Shown here one piece after another: positions 10,171-21,445 of a stretch of DNA of 64,000 bases. The notes beneath the pieces were generated by a model. The model did not search any database. It was not told where the DNA came from and was given only the letters and a program-made list of their open reading frames with translations. Origin of the DNA: Tethya wilhelma (taxonomy: Eukaryota; Porifera; Demospongiae; Tethyida; Tethyidae); NCBI GenBank assembly GCA_964030475.1, contig CAXIPT010000003.1, positions 2,815,952-2,879,951 on the forward strand. The letters run 5' to 3'. The translations under genes and the position numbers were made by a program. The stretch's first letter is position 1; the number at the start of each line of letters is the position of its first letter.

Positions 10171-10900
10171 GTGCACCACACAGTGGTGCTTTTATTATAA
10201 CAAGTAATACAATCATTGGAAAATAAACTACAAATATGATGTGTCCATAGCTGGCATAATGTATCTAGTATAGCTGTATCATGAACCGGCCATACTGATA
10301 ACAAGACAAACCATCCTAACTGTTTCAGCATCTAATGCTTCAGGAACACATGCATCTGCAATGGACTTGTACCAGCTAAGCATTCCCTTCAGAGTCTTCA
10401 TGTGCTAACACTCACTCTAGTAGTACTCTCAGAGTCACTCATTTCTGAGTCCAGACAAGTGTAGTCAGGGCCCACATCTAATTGACAGTGGATAGGGCAC
10501 TGACATCCACTACCTAAATTTAAAAAAAATTAAAAGCTTTGTTTTAAAAAGGTAAACATTAGCTTTGTTCCCAGGTCTTCCTTGGCACGTATCACGTATT
10601 TTATATTTTCAGTAAAGTTAAGCCAGGGAAGGTCTGGTAAAACTTCTCATGTGAGCAAGGTGGAAAGCAAGTCCAACGTGAAGCACGTGTGTGTGAATAG
10701 ACTGTCAGAATACTGAGCTAGGTTTTTTCTTGTGATAGAGAAGAAAATAAAGGTACAGCTGACCTCTGCACAACATTCGTGATACACCAGACCCCTTTTC
10801 CACAGGGTTAGACACTTTGCTATCAGAGAAGGTTACAAGCCAGATCATATGCTTAAAAATTGCTGAGTCAGCATTTTCCCCTGTTGATCAAGCAAGTTTG
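10171..10900. other. Interval with one small hairpin
   Basis: Mostly featureless. At 10562-10645 TTTGTTCCCAGGTCTTCC is followed by its near complement GGGAAGGTCTGGTAAAAC, similar to the hairpins at 304 and 58242. A poly-A/T stretch is at 10520-10550. Confidence 0.4.
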
Positions 10901-11112
10901 AAACATAGTAAATGGAGGAAAATTGCTGACCAGGCAGAAAAAAATCATTGACTTAGCATCTGATTACTTAATTGCCAACCTCCTCTGCTTAGCCATATAT
11001 TTACCAAACAACAGCTCTATGCACCCAATATCATCAAGAAGTGTGTTTGGTTTAATGGAATTGCCTGAGCCACTTATGAACCATCATGGTGTCAAATTGA
11101 TTAGGATACTGT

Positions 11113-11648
11113 TTGACCAAATTGCCGAGGCACACCGTGTCAGGCACACCGTGTCGATCTAGAATCGGAACTGAACTTAATGTGTCTTATGTTGTAACTA
11201 CTCCTTTTACTCCTAATACTCGCCATTCACCACGCTTTCCAGAGAATCATGTGCGTCAAGTGTATTTTGAGGGATATCCCAACTTTTCCATTACGCGGAT
11301 TAGATTGTTACGACACCCAAGTCTTTTGAGTTCCCTTGGAGAAGTACAAAGCAAAAAGGGTGCAAATGCTTGGCTCAATTCTGTGGCCCAAGTTGGAATT
11401 TATTCCTTAGGGAATATGCACCTGCACAAACTAACTAGACTTGTTAGTGTCATTGCAAAGGAGGGGTGGTACTGGCGATGTCACACAAGCTTCCAGAAGA
11501 CAAATGGGAGTACAAGTTTGTAGATTCCATGGAGCCCTACGACCTTAAAGAGGCAGAACAAGTCTCTCAATTTTTGAGAGTTCTGATCAGTTCCATCCAG
11601 TGGGCGAAAGAGGCCCATGATACATTTCTCGCTCGAGAAGTCGATTAG
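11113..11648 (+). pseudogene. Unidentified coding-like sequence, frameshifted
   Basis: A 136-codon frame (VSYVVTTPFTPNTRHSPRF, SITRIRLLRHPSLLSSLG, GANAWLNSVAQVGIYSLGN) is followed from about 11466 by a second frame (LPEDKWEYKFVDSMEPYDLK, EAEQVSQFLRVLISSIQWAK) that runs to a stop at 11648. The composition looks protein-like and the two frames overlap where a single indel would join them. I do not recognise the family. It lies just left of the inverted repeat at 11758. Confidence 0.3.
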
Positions 11649-11757
11649 TCTCACTGTAATTGTGTAAACCTGTAACAGGTTGGAGAGTCGGTATACTACC
11701 TTACGTAGTCAACCTATCTTTTCACTAACACAACTTCTTCTCAGATTGTCAGAACCA

Positions 11758-11782
11758 CGAGGGGTCCGCAACGCCCAGAAAT
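11758..11782 (+). repeat. Left 25-bp terminal inverted repeat
   Basis: Perfect reverse complement of 22376-22400. Confidence 0.85.
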
Positions 11783-11798
11783 CTTGCATGCCCTCACT

Positions 11799-11874
11799 TG
11801 AAATCTTTTGAAATCTCGTGAAATCTCAGCTGCATGAAATCTTGAAATCTTGAAATCTGAAATCCCCGTAAACT
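11799..11874 (+). repeat. AAATCT iterons, left end
   Basis: About seven GAAATCT/AAATCC words, mostly spaced 9-11 bp, just inside the TIR. The right end has the same word in the same plus-strand orientation. Confidence 0.8.
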
Positions 11875-12298
11875 ATTAAAAAATCCGCATATATATTAAT
11901 TAGTATTCTCAAGATCATGTGCATATTCAGTAACCACATGCAAGGCAGAGTTGGAGGTTGCGGACGTTGCACTTTGTTGTGAGCTACTACTTGTACAGAA
12001 GTATGAGTGTGTTGTATAAAGTATTAAACAATAATTATTAAACATTTCACAACGTGCAGGTCTCCACATCCGAGTCTCCATCTGACACAGTGAATGGCAG
12101 ACCTCAGACCGACCCAGCTCTTCAGCCCGACCCAGGCTGATCTGTAGTCAAGTCAGTTATATCTGCAGTCAGATTGACTTGATTGACTTTATGGCAAAGC
12201 AGAATGTAAGTAAGTAGCTTTGTACCTTTAATTGTATAGAGTAGAATCTGTTCCCATTCCCAACAGGTCGAGAATGAGTGAAACTCGCAGTCACACAT

Positions 12299-12365
12299 CA
12301 GATGCCATTTCAGATGCCACCGGCCGAGGCTGGGGCATCCTCGGTAGCATCTGAAATGGCATCTG
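12299..12365. repeat. 24-bp-arm hairpin
   Basis: CAGATGCCATTTCAGATGC is mirrored by GCATCTGAAATGGCATCTG, with CCACCG/CGGTA inward and a GC-rich loop. CAGATGCC occurs within the arm as a partial repeat. Confidence 0.85.
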
Positions 12366-12423
12366 AGGCTGTTCATCAGCCTAAGCCATTTGATGTGGTG
12401 TCATTAATGAGATAGAGACTGCC

Positions 12424-12467
12424 CGAGTATGCAGCAAACTGCTTCCGAGTATGCAGCAAACTGCTTC
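12424..12467 (+). repeat. 22-bp perfect tandem duplication
   Basis: CGAGTATGCAGCAAACTGCT plus TC occurs twice back to back. Confidence 0.95.
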
Positions 12468-12662
12468 CTTTGCAGGCTTTGATGTTCCGGAGGTAATATG
12501 TAACATGGACATTAGTGAAAATCCTGGTAACTCAATCGCCCAAATTGAAAGCTTTATATCAAAGCGATATAGTGGCGACCCTAGGTATTCGGGCAATCAA
12601 GCATCTCCCAGTGACTCAGTTAGTGATCTACCTTTTGAATTCCCCACCAGGGCATAGAATAA

Positions 12663-15600
12663 GAATCTGTCCATGAAGTCAAAAAGAGGTGTGAATGTTA
12701 TGTCATTTCAATCAGAGATAGAAAGAGAAAGCATGTAGGGGGAAAGAAAGCCGTGAAGAAGCCAAAGCAAGATAAAAAGTCATCCATCCCTGTTGAACTA
12801 AGTGAAAGTGATTCAGAATTTAGTGAAATGAGTGTTAGCACAGTGTCAAGCCAAATTCGTAGAAATACAAGTGCATGGAAACGCAAGCAGAGTGATAAAA
12901 AGCTAAAAAGTAACAAACATTATTCAATCTTGGTGACAAATGAGCCAAAGTGTCCATATTCTCAGTCAGTTTCCATGAAGTGTCTTGTATGTAATAATAC
13001 TTCTGTCCACTTGCAAAAGAAGGACAATTCCAGCAAGGCTTCACAATATCTTGGTCAAGACAGGTGAAAAAATGTGTTCATTACAAGTGCCATGTGATGA
13101 GTCAGCAACATAGTATTGATCATTACTTGTCTAGTAGTTCATCTGGCATGAGTTCTATATTAGGTGGTCTCAACTCGTCATTGTGTAGTGTGGTACGTGA
13201 GAGTATGACAGACGAAACACCTTCAGGTGAATGCAAAGGGTCAGTTGCAGTACTTTTTGATCTGTGTAAGGTCATACCACCTCCATCACTCTCACCATTT
13301 GGCCTGCCTCTGATTATTCTTTCTTTTCTCCATTAAATACTTCTTCCGGAGTTGGCACTCTATCTTCTAAACTCTTTCCAGTCACCGTCTCCAGTAAATC
13401 CCACCTCTTCTGACATTTCTCTCCTATCACCAGTAACTCCTACTTTTTCTGGAGTTGGAACTCTACCAGTTCAGCCTTCTGGCATTCTTCCAGTAACTTC
13501 TGGAGTTGACACTCTGCCTGTTCATTCGTCTGTTTCTCTTCTCTCTCCAGTAAGTTCAAATCGTTCTGGAGCCAATTTTCTAAATCGATCTCATTGTGTT
13601 AGTTGTCCTCTTAACCAACCTGGAGGCCATCATACTTGTACATTTGATTCAGTTCCTTTCAATGCATCTAATCTTTCACAACCCAACATTGTTGACTCTC
13701 AGGTTTTCTAGAAGCCCCTCCTTCTGCACTGAAGAAGGGGGGGCAATCACTAAAAGTAGTACCTAGAAGAAAGAGAAAGCTTGCATTAGCTGGAAGTGAT
13801 CCTATTACAGATTTCTATAAAGTCCTGGATGAAATTGAGAAGCTAGTATTAGAAAATGAACATCTTTCCTCTTTGCTACATCAGTTTAAATGTAAATCTG
13901 CTCATAATGGTGAAGAGTCAATTTCTAGCTTAACTCCCATCCTCAAACAAATCTTACTTAATGCAGAAAGAAATGCAGAAAAACTCCCTACACAAATGAA
14001 GCATCCTGAAGTTCTGAAAAAGTTTTCCACAGCATTTTATGCAGTGGGCCTCTTGCATATGAGTTTATACAGCAGAATATGCCTGAGGCTTTGCCATCAC
14101 TTCGAACTGTCCAGAGTGTTGTACACAAACAATACAATACTCTGGATGAGGGAGTTTTTGGATTTGATCAATTTACTAGTAAAACACATTCATCAACACT
14201 AAGCCATGTAGTGTCCATTGGAGAAGATGCAACTAGGGGGTTATAGCAAGAGTTGATTATGATTGTGAGACTGATCATTGTGTTGGCTTTGTTTATCCTG
14301 CCAATGAAAAAGGTCTGCCCATTGTTGACTCATTCTTGGCTGTGTCGTTTTCAGCTATTGAGCAGATGTTTCAAACACACCATTAGCCAAGTATGCTTAC
14401 ATGTATATGGCCCAACCACTTTGCCAAAACGTCCCTCCTTTTTGCTAACAAATTTACTGCACAACATGTAATGCTTAGATGGAAGCACATATGTGTTGAA
14501 TGTGAGAAGAGAAATATCCAAGTATTAAGCTTTGGAGGTGATGGGGATTCCCGATTAATGAAAGCTTTGAGAGTATCAGTTTTCTTATAACTCCTCCAAC
14601 AGAACCACTGCTGAAAGAAGTTCCATTATGTTCTCTTAAATCTCCTGACATTCCCAAAGCATGGATTTCTTGGTTTCACATAAAATCGAAGCCAAAATCA
14701 TATGTCCAGGATATCATTCATATTGAAGTAAAATTAAAATCTCGGCTACTTAAACCATCTGTTGTGTTACCATTGGGATTGTATGTAGCAGCCAATAGTC
14801 ATGTACACATGATACATATGGCATTTGGTAAAGACCAACATGCCTTACGTGAAAAAGAAACAAAACTTTGATGCAGTATTGCATATTATCCAAGCCTCTC
14901 ATCTGTTGGATAAGATTCCAGATGCCTCTGGTACCAAGTGTTACATTGAAGTAATCCAGTGTGTAGTGGACAGTTACCTTTGGACCCATGCTTCTTAGAC
15001 ACTGGCAACAGTGTGTACTTCTACATCCTGACTTTACTCTTAAGAATAACTTTATGACTAGTAATGCGTACATGTGTGTTGAAGTAAATGCACGTGCACT
15101 TATTACCTTTTTTATGACGATTCGAGATCATCTTGATGGTGACCATACAAGTTTTCTTCCATGTATGCTAGGCTCTCAAACTTGTGAAAGGACATTTAGA
15201 GCAGCAAGGAGTATGAGTTTCACTTTTTTTCCACTGTGACCAATTTTGGCATGCTTGGCATTTTTCGTCGATTGTATCGGCTACAAATCCAGTTTACACT
15301 ACAGTTTAAGTCTGACACTACAGGTATCCAATTCCCAAGAGTCGAGAAGCATCATGTTAAAGAAGGCTTTGTCAAGTATTCATTGTCAGATTTCACAAAT
15401 TCTGAGATATTATAAGCAGTAACCAGAAATGCCAAGGCCAGTTTAGAATGGCTGAACTGCCTCAACAGAATGGCATGCGGGATACCTTACAGAATACTGA
15501 CAAAGGCATTGATGAGGAGCATGATGAACAGAATGAATCTTAAGATGAAGATGAGGATTTTGAAGCATTGAAGCCTGTAGAAAAGGATGCTGTTATATCT

Positions 15601-15930
15601 TCTATAATTCAAGAGACATGTCCTGAGGCAACCACTCAAGTTGTTTCTGACATAATCACTATATGTAAGAACAGCCAAGTTGACAATGATTTTAAACAGA
15701 AGCTCACAAAACATTGAAAATGAAATGATCGAATGCCTTCATCAACTATATCACTATTTTCTCCTATGAACCTCAAGTCAAACAAAAGGAAACTGCTAGT
15801 AACTCCGAAGTATCTAACAAGTTCTCTCCTTTTGTTGAGGTTCACCAGAACAATCACACCTTTTTCATCAGAATAACTACTGCAGTTTGGCTATTCCAAG
15901 CATGAGTCTTCTCTTCAGAGTAAGGAGCAA
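12663..15930 (+). pseudogene. Decayed transposase-like gene (RNase H-fold type, family unassigned)
   Basis: Fragments follow each other in one direction with frameshifts: a basic/acidic N-terminus (DRKRKHVGGKKAVKKPKQDK, then SESDSEFSEMS) with CLVCNNTSVH and KKCVHYKCHVMSQQHSI, possibly a zinc-binding DNA-binding domain (12663-13130); a Ser/Pro/Thr-rich linker (13352-13711); an N-terminal helical part (DPITDFYKVLDEIEKLVLEN, 13798-13857); VVSIGEDATRG (14209-14239); YAYMYMAQPLCQNVPPF (14397-14445); RWKHICVECEKRNIQVLSF with GGDGDSRLMKALR (14478-14574); a long helical section to SQTCERTFRAARSMS (15175-15217) and FGMLGLF-like residues; and a C-terminus FVEVHQNNHTFFIR, TTAVWLFQ (15830-15895). Acidic residues in GEDATR, GGDGDSR and TCERTFR are candidates for a DDE triad, which is inference. 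At least five frame breaks make it inactive. Confidence 0.6.
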
Positions 15931-16259
15931 ACCTTAGGGGCATTAAGGCATAACTGTGTTAATTCAGTTTTTCAACATAAAAATTGTATATCTGCCCTTA
16001 GGTAGCATTATTGAATACCAAACTTGGTATGTTGATTAAACTTAGTAATTTTCAAGTTTTCCTTGAGTTTAGTGGTCATGTGACAATAAATATGCACATA
16101 ATTCAAGGTTGTATAGTGAGATTTTTTGGTCCTGAAGGAGTTGATCTTCCAAGGATGGTATCAAGTTAATATTTTGTGAACATGTTAACTAAATTAATTA
16201 TTAACTACCAGAGTGCATAATAAGTTATGGGGAAAAAACAATTTTAAAGATGGTACTAA

Positions 16260-16962
16260 TTGGGGCGAGCATGAGCGAGCCCCACATATACGTTACATGG
16301 CATTCAAATCTATGCACTTCCGTCTGTGTGATGTCTGTACGCATATTCCGTAAATAACGCTTCCTGTTCTAATTTTGCAATTTAGGTAAAATTTTTTGTA
16401 CAACGTACGACGTCACGTATTTGTAGGTGGCCTAGCTAGCTCTCAAGATCCACAGAGCGCTTGAGCTAGCTGACTGTAGCTAGCGCGTGTACGCAGCATA
16501 GAGCAGCACAGCTTTGTGAACTGAAATGAAAAAACTGCGAGATCCAGGCAAAAAGGTTAGAAAGACAAAGAAGAAATACAATCATGTAGATTATTGACTT
16601 GCGGGATACGTGAATACTCACAAGATATTTGTATGGCAATAAACACTAGGCAGAGAGAGCAGAGCAGTAGGTAGCATCAATGAGGCAAGAAAAGGCATGC
16701 TCTACAGCAAAGTGAAAAAAAAGCAAGAAGAGAGAACACCAAGATTGGCAAGAGACAGTGACTAGCACAATCACCATGCAGCTAACCACACAGCCGCTGA
16801 AGACAGGCAAAGCACCATTTCATTGTCAACGTTTATTTACTATCGATATATATCATACGATCAGAAACAAATGATCAACCTGAATATTCACGCATGCAAG
16901 CACTGATACTCAAACACACGCTCACGCTCGCCCCCAAAATGTCGTAGGCATTTGCTAGTTAA
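16260..16962. mobile_element. GGGGCGAGC-family miniature element, copy 1
   Basis: Starts TTGGGGCGAGCATGAGCGAG and ends CTCACGCTCGCCCCCAAAAT followed by GTCGTAGGCATTTGCTAGTT. The outer GGGGCGAGC/GCTCGCCCC words form the inverted ends. It directly abuts a second copy. No protein motif; short ORFs on both strands are chance. Confidence 0.7.
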
Positions 16963-17842
16963 TTGGGGCGAGCGTGAGCGAGCCCTACATATACGTTACA
17001 TGGCATTCGAATCTATGCACTTCCGTCTGTGTGATGTCTGTACGCATATTCCGTAAATAACGCTTCCTGTTCTAATTTTGCAATTTAGGTAACAAAATTT
17101 TTGTACAACGTATGACATCACGTAGTTGTAGGTGGAGCTCCGGAGCTCTAGCTCTCAGGATCCATGGAGCACTTGAGCTAGCTGACTGTAGCTAGCGCGC
17201 GTGTACGCAGCATAGCTTTGTGAACTGAAATGAAAAGACTGCCAGACCTAGGCAAAAAGGTTAGAAAGACAAAGAAGAAATAGATTATTGACTGCGTGAT
17301 AACACTAGGCAGAGAGAAAGCTGAGCAGTAGGTAGCATCAATGAGGCAAATCAGACAAGAAAAGGCATGCTCAACAGCAAAGTGAAAAAAAGCAAGAGAG
17401 AACATCAAGATTGCCAAGAGACAGTGACTAGCACAATCGCCATGCAGCTAACTACACAGCCGCTGAAGACAAAGCACCATTTCATTGTCCACGTTTACTA
17501 TCATACGCGTGATAACACTAGGCAGAGAGAAAGCTGAGCAGTAGGTAGCATCAATGAGGCAAATCAGACAAGAAAAGGCATGCTCAACAGCAAAGTGAAA
17601 AAAAGCAAGAAGAGAGAACATCAAGATTGCCAAGAGACAGTGACTAGCACAATCGCCATGCAGCTAACCACACAGCCGCTGAAGACAAAGCACCATTTCA
17701 TTGTCCACGTTTACTATCATATGATCAGAAACAAGTGATGATCAACCTGAATATTCACTCATGCAATCTGATACTCAAACACACGCTCACTCAAACACAC
17801 GCTCACGCTTGCCCCCAAAATGTCGTAGGCATTTGCTAGTTA
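16963..17842. mobile_element. GGGGCGAGC-family miniature element, copy 2
   Basis: Same ends as its left neighbour, but an internal block of 213 bp starting GCGTGATAACACTAGGCAG occurs twice in tandem (17294-17506 and from 17507). Nearly identical to 50542-51421, including the internal duplication. Confidence 0.8.
17294..17719 (+). repeat. 213-bp tandem duplication inside the miniature element
   Basis: Two units start at 17294 and 17507 and share GAAAGCTGAGCAGTAGGTAG and later words. The same duplication is at 50875-51300, so it predates the copying of the region. Confidence 0.9.
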
Positions 17843-18228
17843 TGCACTAATTAATTATGTGCTCTGGTGGTTAATTATTAATTAACTTAATTAACACATG
17901 CCCCAAATATGAGGCCAAGAACCCTAACTCCTAGAACAAAAGGGAAAAAAATGCTTAATTATGCAATTATTTGAGGTCACATGACTATCAAACTTTGTGT
18001 GGACATTACAATCCTTGATATATGTACCATGTCTCCGAGTTTGATATTGTATGCTCATTCTTGGATTGAAATATTTTAAGTTCAATTTTATGCAAACCAT
18101 ACCTTAATGTACCTGAGACAACCATATGCTTCTGTAAACAATTGCATTGTTAATTGTTGTGTTCTAAAGGATCTTTTGTTTATTTGTGCAAATGTATAGT
18201 GTTGTATAGGCTTTCTTTGTTCTGTTGA

Positions 18229-18982
18229 GTTTTGTATAGGTCTTTAGTTCTTATTAATGGTTCTGTTAATAGCTAGGTGTTGATTAATGTTTTCATACTG
18301 TGTGGTTCTCTTATCTTTTGTGCTAGTTTTAGCCTTACTATTGTTTATTGTGTGTATGAATAGCTATTGTTAGAGCACTGGTATATAAGTTGATGCATTT
18401 TGCATGTAAGTTGTTCTGGATTTGAGATTAAAATTGAAACTCTTGTGAACTCTCTTAACTATTTGACTCGGCGCTCCCTCACACTTCTGAGTCAGCACCA
18501 TTATGCATATTACAAGCAAGTAACAATGATAAGCCAATTACTTCATCAAAGGTTCAAGTGGGATTGCAATATCAATGGAAGAAAATGGAGAATTGGACAT
18601 GTACTACAGTTTGCCAAGTTCAAAGAAATTAAGTAGTTCAAACTGTACTCAACAGTACAAGGGCTATACTGCTGAAGTGTCCACAAAGAATATGGGAATA
18701 ATGTGTTCTTGGTACAACCCTCTACCTGGAACAGAGAGACATTTTAAACTCACTCATTGCTGTAGTGAGTACCATCCACTTTCATCATATTAACTGTTTG
18801 GAAGGTGATGATGATGAAAGAAGCATCCATCCTGGGGTGTTACCACTCAAGGATAAACAGTTAACTACCAAGGATAGATTCAGCATCAAAGAGATGTGTC
18901 TAACATGCATTCAATTCAAAATAGCAGAATCTGGTATGCCAGTAGCCGACAACAAAAAAGGGAAAAAGGGACCTGGGCACGA
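18229..18982 (+). repeat. 755-bp unit, first copy, ends at N
   Basis: Repeats with no difference that I saw at 18984-19737, separated by a single N at 18983. The identity and the N suggest unmerged overlapping contig ends rather than a biological tandem repeat. Confidence 0.9.
18400..18793 (+). other. Unidentified ORFs in the repeated block
   Basis: Two overlapping frames (FEIKIETLVNSLNYLTRRSL at 18418; MEENGELDMYYSLPSSKK at 18575) occur again at 19155-19548 and 51961-52354. The second has CSWYNPLPGTERHFKLTHCC. It may be 5' coding sequence of the Ulp1-PHD gene or a repeat shadow. I do not recognise either. Confidence 0.25.
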
Positions 18983-18983
18983 N

Positions 18984-19737
18984 GTTTTGTATAGGTCTTT
19001 AGTTCTTATTAATGGTTCTGTTAATAGCTAGGTGTTGATTAATGTTTTCATACTGTGTGGTTCTCTTATCTTTTGTGCTAGTTTTAGCCTTACTATTGTT
19101 TATTGTGTGTATGAATAGCTATTGTTAGAGCACTGGTATATAAGTTGATGCATTTTGCATGTAAGTTGTTCTGGATTTGAGATTAAAATTGAAACTCTTG
19201 TGAACTCTCTTAACTATTTGACTCGGCGCTCCCTCACACTTCTGAGTCAGCACCATTATGCATATTACAAGCAAGTAACAATGATAAGCCAATTACTTCA
19301 TCAAAGGTTCAAGTGGGATTGCAATATCAATGGAAGAAAATGGAGAATTGGACATGTACTACAGTTTGCCAAGTTCAAAGAAATTAAGTAGTTCAAACTG
19401 TACTCAACAGTACAAGGGCTATACTGCTGAAGTGTCCACAAAGAATATGGGAATAATGTGTTCTTGGTACAACCCTCTACCTGGAACAGAGAGACATTTT
19501 AAACTCACTCATTGCTGTAGTGAGTACCATCCACTTTCATCATATTAACTGTTTGGAAGGTGATGATGATGAAAGAAGCATCCATCCTGGGGTGTTACCA
19601 CTCAAGGATAAACAGTTAACTACCAAGGATAGATTCAGCATCAAAGAGATGTGTCTAACATGCATTCAATTCAAAATAGCAGAATCTGGTATGCCAGTAG
19701 CCGACAACAAAAAAGGGAAAAAGGGACCTGGGCACGA
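18984..19737 (+). repeat. 755-bp unit, second copy
   Basis: Second copy of 18229-18982. It reads through into unique sequence (GAGGTTACTAACAG) after the point where the first copy meets the N. Confidence 0.9.
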
Positions 19738-20089
19738 GGTTACTAACAGATCTAGAAGTCTGAAGCTAAACTGATAGAGATTAATGACAATGATAAGGTG
19801 GATCCGTCATTATCAAAGTATTGGCTACAATTTGGAGCCATATCACTTTATTGGGGCGTGCGCCCCATTGGAACAGTGAAACATTGAGGCAACTGTAACG
19901 GCGTTGACCAAACCGGAAATAGCAATGATGTTCAAATTATGCGAAAAAAATTTTAAAAAAATTAAATATCCTGGCCTCAGATTTATTTACAGTATTTCTA
20001 TTTACATGCGCGCAAGCAAAATCGAAGAACATTGAAAGAGCTGACGTGCATTGACTCTGCATATGCTTCAAGTTAGTTATTGCTTCAGT

Positions 20090-20275
20090 CTAACAGTACT
20101 GGCAGTCTACCACTCAGTCAGCTCAGCCTGGCAGTACTTCCACTCATGTCGTCAGCTATACCACGCACAGTCAGCTCAGTACTTCCACTCACAGGTCAGC
20201 TCAGCCTGGCAGTACTGCCACTCAGTCTCACAGCCTGACAGTGCCACTCACAGTCAGCTAAGCCTAGCTTGTTTC
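20090..20275 (+). repeat. Degenerate short repeat (CAGCTCAGCCTGGCAGTACT)
   Basis: The words GTCAGCTCAGCCTGGCAGTA and CCACTCA recur three to four times at irregular spacing. It lies in the insertion that separates two Ulp1 gene fragments. The 90-codon ORF over it is a repeat artefact. Confidence 0.7.
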
Positions 20276-20481
20276 TTCACTCCTTCCCAGGCAAATGGCC
20301 AGCCAGCCTGCTTGTGGCCTTGAGTTGTACTTAGGCTAGAATCATTTCAATTTTGCCTATAACAAGGGTAGATATAATCATGCTCTTATCTACTTTGTGA
20401 ATGAAGATCCTTCGCTCAGGCACGCCCAATGATGTTTCCATCTGAACAGTAGCATTGATAAAGACTTGCTAAATGGAAAAT

Positions 20482-21445
20482 GGGTATTTCCAGGCCAAGT
20501 CAACACAAAAAAATGAGCACCCTCACGGAATTCAACAAAACTTGAAGTATACATACCTTACCACAAGTTATTATCCCACACCTGATTTGGGTGTCATATG
20601 TTATATGGCTTCCGACTTATAAGCCTCTGAAATTTGCCATTTTTGATCATTTCTTGCCGCTTAATAACAAATAACTTTTTTTCTGATTGTTTCCAGCTAT
20701 TAAGACTGGTACCATTGTATTCGGCATAAAATTTCGCTTCAAATGATATACTTGAAGTGGGTGGTCATACAGTTAAAGGTCATTTTTCGAAGACGTTACT
20801 AAAAAAAAGACGTCTTTTTTTTCCCGCATTTTTTTTACAATGTTATCTGCAAAAATTGTTCCTTATTATGTACAAGTTTGGTAATGGGATCTAAATGGGA
20901 TCAGAAGATACAGGACTAAACATACACTTTTATTCAAAATCCATGAAAGAAAAATACTCATAAATTAAAATACTATATATACTCAGGCATATGCTTTGAC
21001 CTGTATCTCCTGATCCCATTTAGATCCCATCACCAAACTTATAAAAAATAAAGGACGATTTTTGTAGATTACATTGAGTGAAAATCACGGAAAAAAAAGA
21101 CGTCTTTTTTTTAGTAATGCTCAATTATAGATTTAAAAAATAACCTTTGACCTGCTAACGAGTGACCATCGACTTCAAGTATATCATCTGAAGCAAAATT
21201 TCATGCCGAGTACAATGGTATCAGTCTTGGCAGCTAAAAACAATCAGGGCATTAGTTATTTGCTAATAAATGGTGAAATGTCATCAAAAAATGGCAAATT
21301 TCAGAGGCTTATAAGTCAGAAGCCATATAACATATGACACCCAAATCAGGTGTGGGATAACTTGTGGTAAGGTATGTATACTTCAAGTTTCGTTGAATTC
21401 TGTGAGGGTGCTCATTTTTTGTGTTGACTTGACCTAGAATTACCC
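20482..21445. mobile_element. 964-bp foldback element inside the Ulp1 gene
   Basis: The two halves are near-complete reverse complements. Ends are GGGTATTTCCAGGCCAAGTC and GACTTGACCTAGAATTACCC; inside, both arms carry AAAAGACGTCTTTTTT palindromes and GATCCCATTTAGATCCCAT. The loop is only about 50 bp near 20960. AAAT flanks both sides (20478-20481 and 21446-21449), so a 4-bp target duplication is likely. It separates LLNGKW from HDSHINA in the protease gene. Confidence 0.85.

Larger units (their letters stand above)
11880..12660. other. 5' region of the candidate transposon
   Basis: Contains a strong hairpin at 12299-12365 and a 22-bp direct duplication at 12424-12467. A short frame from ATG 12451 to 12657 (FDVPEVICNMDISENPGNS) has a TTTGCAG acceptor and a GGAGGTAATA donor inside it, so part may be exon. 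Nothing else recognised. Confidence 0.35.
15985..18110. repeat. Long imperfect inverted repeat around two miniature elements
   Basis: The left arm (about 15985-16240) contains GGTCATGTGAC, GTTAAC and ACTACCAGAGTGCATAAT. The right arm (about 17850-18110) contains their complements (TATGTGCTCTGGTGGTTAAT, GGTCACATGACTATC) in inverted order. Identity is perhaps 65-75% by eye. The arms enclose two GGGGCGAGC elements. This may be an older element with long TIRs. Confidence 0.4.

Noticed and set aside
11799..11874. AAATCT array as a CRISPR-like array
   Set aside because: Words are 6-7 bp with no spacers of constant size, and the sequence is eukaryotic.
17178..17633. Hydrophobic minus-strand ORFs (MAILMFSLAFFHF...)
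   Set aside because: They lie in the miniature element, repeat with its tandem duplication and recur at 50757-51212; no matching protein and no start context.
19858..19880. Small palindrome GGGGCGTGCGCCCC as a terminator
   Set aside because: Eukaryotic context and no gene ending here; it is at the edge of an insertion in the Ulp1 gene.
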